The notes below the pieces were generated by a model that was given only the letters and a program-made list of their open reading frames with translations, was not told the DNA's origin and did not search any database. The position numbers and the translations under genes were made by a program. Source: Anaerolineales bacterium (GTDB lineage: Bacteria; Chloroflexota; Anaerolineae; Anaerolineales; UBA6663). From it: DNA of 5,925 bases. This document shows, in pieces, positions 4,941-5,925 of the stretch (its first letter is position 1; every line of letters begins with the position of its first letter). Location: positions 1 to 5,925 of the forward strand of contig JAGOBN010000285.1 of NCBI GenBank assembly GCA_017999235.1, written 5' to 3'.

Positions 4941-5925
4941 CTAATTGAGCGGTAATCCGAGGTCGGCCCGCAGATCAGCCACATTCGTATACCACGCCAC
5001 GCGGGTGAGGAAGGCGGCCACATCCGGGCTGCGCCGGCGCAGGAGCCGGACGGCCGGCCCGATGGGGTCCGCGCCCGAGGCCCCGCCGCCCGGCGCGGCG
5101 TTATAGGCGCCATAGAAGGCGAAATACGCCTGGTTGAGCTTCCGCAGCCGGTAGCCGTTCTCCCAAAAGTACAGCCGGCGCTGCTCCATGTAGGCCTCGG
5201 CCTCGGCGATCTGCCCGGCCGCCAGGAGTTCATCGGCGCGCACGCGGGTCAGGCGCATCTCAGCGCGGAAGTCAAAGCCGGCGCTGGCGGCCGGCGGCGG
5301 CGCCGGCGCGGGGCGCTCCAGGAAGTTGCGGAAGGCCGGCGGCGGCGGGGCCAGGTCCGGGTAAAAACGGCGCATCACCTCCGCGCCAATCTCATCTCCC
5401 ACCAGTTGCGCCACCGTCTCGTTCAGCGTACGCAGTTCGGCCGAGGCTTCGTACAACACCCCCAGCGGGCGCAGCGTCAGGTAGTTGTGCGCCCACTCAT
5501 GCGCCACCACCGACGCGATCCAGTTGAGGTCCGCGCTCTGCGCCACCATGGTCGGGTAGGTGCCGATGCCGCCCACCGGGGTGACCAGGGTGGCGACATC
5601 CAGCCCGCGCGCGGCGCGGTTCTCCAGCGCCACCTGCTGATCCAGGGTCAGGTCGCCGGCGATCATCTGCACGGCCGTCTGTTCGATGCGGTCGCGCGGT
5701 GAGATCACCAGCGCCAGGGGCAGGGGAGTGAAGTGGAAGCTGACCGGCGGCAGGAGTTGGCCGCCCAGCGCCAGGCCGTAGTCCGCGAACACGGCCGCCA
5801 CCTGCTCTTGCAGGATGGCCTCCGTGAGCGGCTGGCGTTCCGCCAGCTGGGCGCGCAATTCCGCCTGCTGGCCGCGCTCAGCGGCGGTGGCCGCCGCCGG
5901 ATCGGCCACGGCCGGGTCCGCGTAC
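4941..5925 (-). CDS. HExxH zinc metallopeptidase-like protein (N-terminus outside window)
   Basis: The frame is open to the right window edge, so the gene is cut at its 5' end; a GTG at 5909 could be read as a start but has no special support. Residues below count from that GTG. The core motif is H137-E138-W-A-H141 (VVAHEWAHNYL), followed 23 residues later by N163-E164-T-V-A, giving an HExxH...E gluzincin set: H137, H141 and E164 as zinc ligands, E138 as catalytic base. The ELRTLNETVAQLVGDEIG segment is a strongly patterned helix typical of zincins. An N-terminal helical region (about 10-45) precedes it. The C-terminal part has a Pro-rich linker (186-208) and a helical segment with tetratricopeptide-like character (about 222-268: ADELLAAGQIAEAEAYMEQRR). 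I do not recognise a named peptidase family; PF10023-type bacterial aminopeptidases share the HExAH and NE features distantly. Whether it is secreted or membrane-anchored cannot be told without the missing start. Confidence 0.8.
   Translation of the reverse strand, partial: YADPAVADPAAATAAERGQQAELRAQLAERQPLTEAILQEQVAAVFADYGLALGGQLLPPVSFHFTPLPLALVISPRDRIEQTAVQMIAGDLTLDQQVALENRAARGLDVATLVTPVGGIGTYPTMVAQSADLNWIASVVAHEWAHNYLTLRPLGVLYEASAELRTLNETVAQLVGDEIGAEVMRRFYPDLAPPPPAFRNFLERPAPAPPPAASAGFDFRAEMRLTRVRADELLAAGQIAEAEAYMEQRRLYFWENGYRLRKLNQAYFAFYGAYNAAPGGGASGADPIGPAVRLLRRRSPDVAAFLTRVAWYTNVADLRADLGLPLN

Noticed and set aside
4307..4948. Plus-strand open frame (about 213 codons) overlapping the M20 gene in another frame
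   Set aside because: Arg/Gly/Ala-rich shadow; the M20 frame carries all metal ligands across the same bases.

Overview
The window is GC-rich, gene-dense bacterial DNA. Codon use with G/C at third positions, a C-terminal Pro/Thr tail of the TPTPTAT type behind an Ig-like domain, and small membrane proteins full of V-P-I tripeptides all resemble what I know from Chloroflexota (Anaerolineae-like) genomes. This assignment is inference from style; there is no rRNA or other marker here to prove it.

Layout, left to right. (1) Positions 1-389 (+) hold the 3' end of a gene for a surface or secreted protein: an Ig-like beta domain followed by a 66-residue Pro/Thr tail. (2) A 58-base gap carries a good candidate promoter and a perfect hairpin that ends four bases before the next start codon. 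(3) Positions 448-1929 (+) encode a cation diffusion facilitator (Zn-type metal exporter) with three consecutive copies of the cytoplasmic domain instead of one. (4) Positions 3670-1916 (-) form a three-gene operon: two paralogous single-pass membrane proteins of unknown function, both with a V-P-I-type beta repeat, then a divergent PlsY-like glycerol-3-phosphate acyltransferase whose start overlaps the preceding stop (ATGA). (5) A 133-base divergent intergenic region (3671-3803) holds two back-to-back promoters. (6) Positions 3804-4937 (+) encode an M20 metallopeptidase closest in motifs to carboxypeptidase G2. (7) Positions 4941-5925 (-) hold an HExxH zinc metallopeptidase of no named family, cut by the window edge.

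The genes do not make an obvious single pathway. PlsY links the middle operon to phospholipid synthesis, and its two co-transcribed membrane neighbours may act at the envelope, but this is guilt by association. The points most worth a second look are the triple-domain CDF transporter, in which the usual metal-ligand positions of the cytoplasmic domain are lost from copy 1 but kept in copies 2 and 3; the VPI-repeat pair with a near-regular 14-residue period; and a shared 11-base extended -10 sequence in front of both plus-strand genes that start in this window. I saw no tRNA, rRNA, CRISPR array, insertion sequence, riboswitch or clear Rho-independent terminator. No gene-free stretch exceeds 133 bases.
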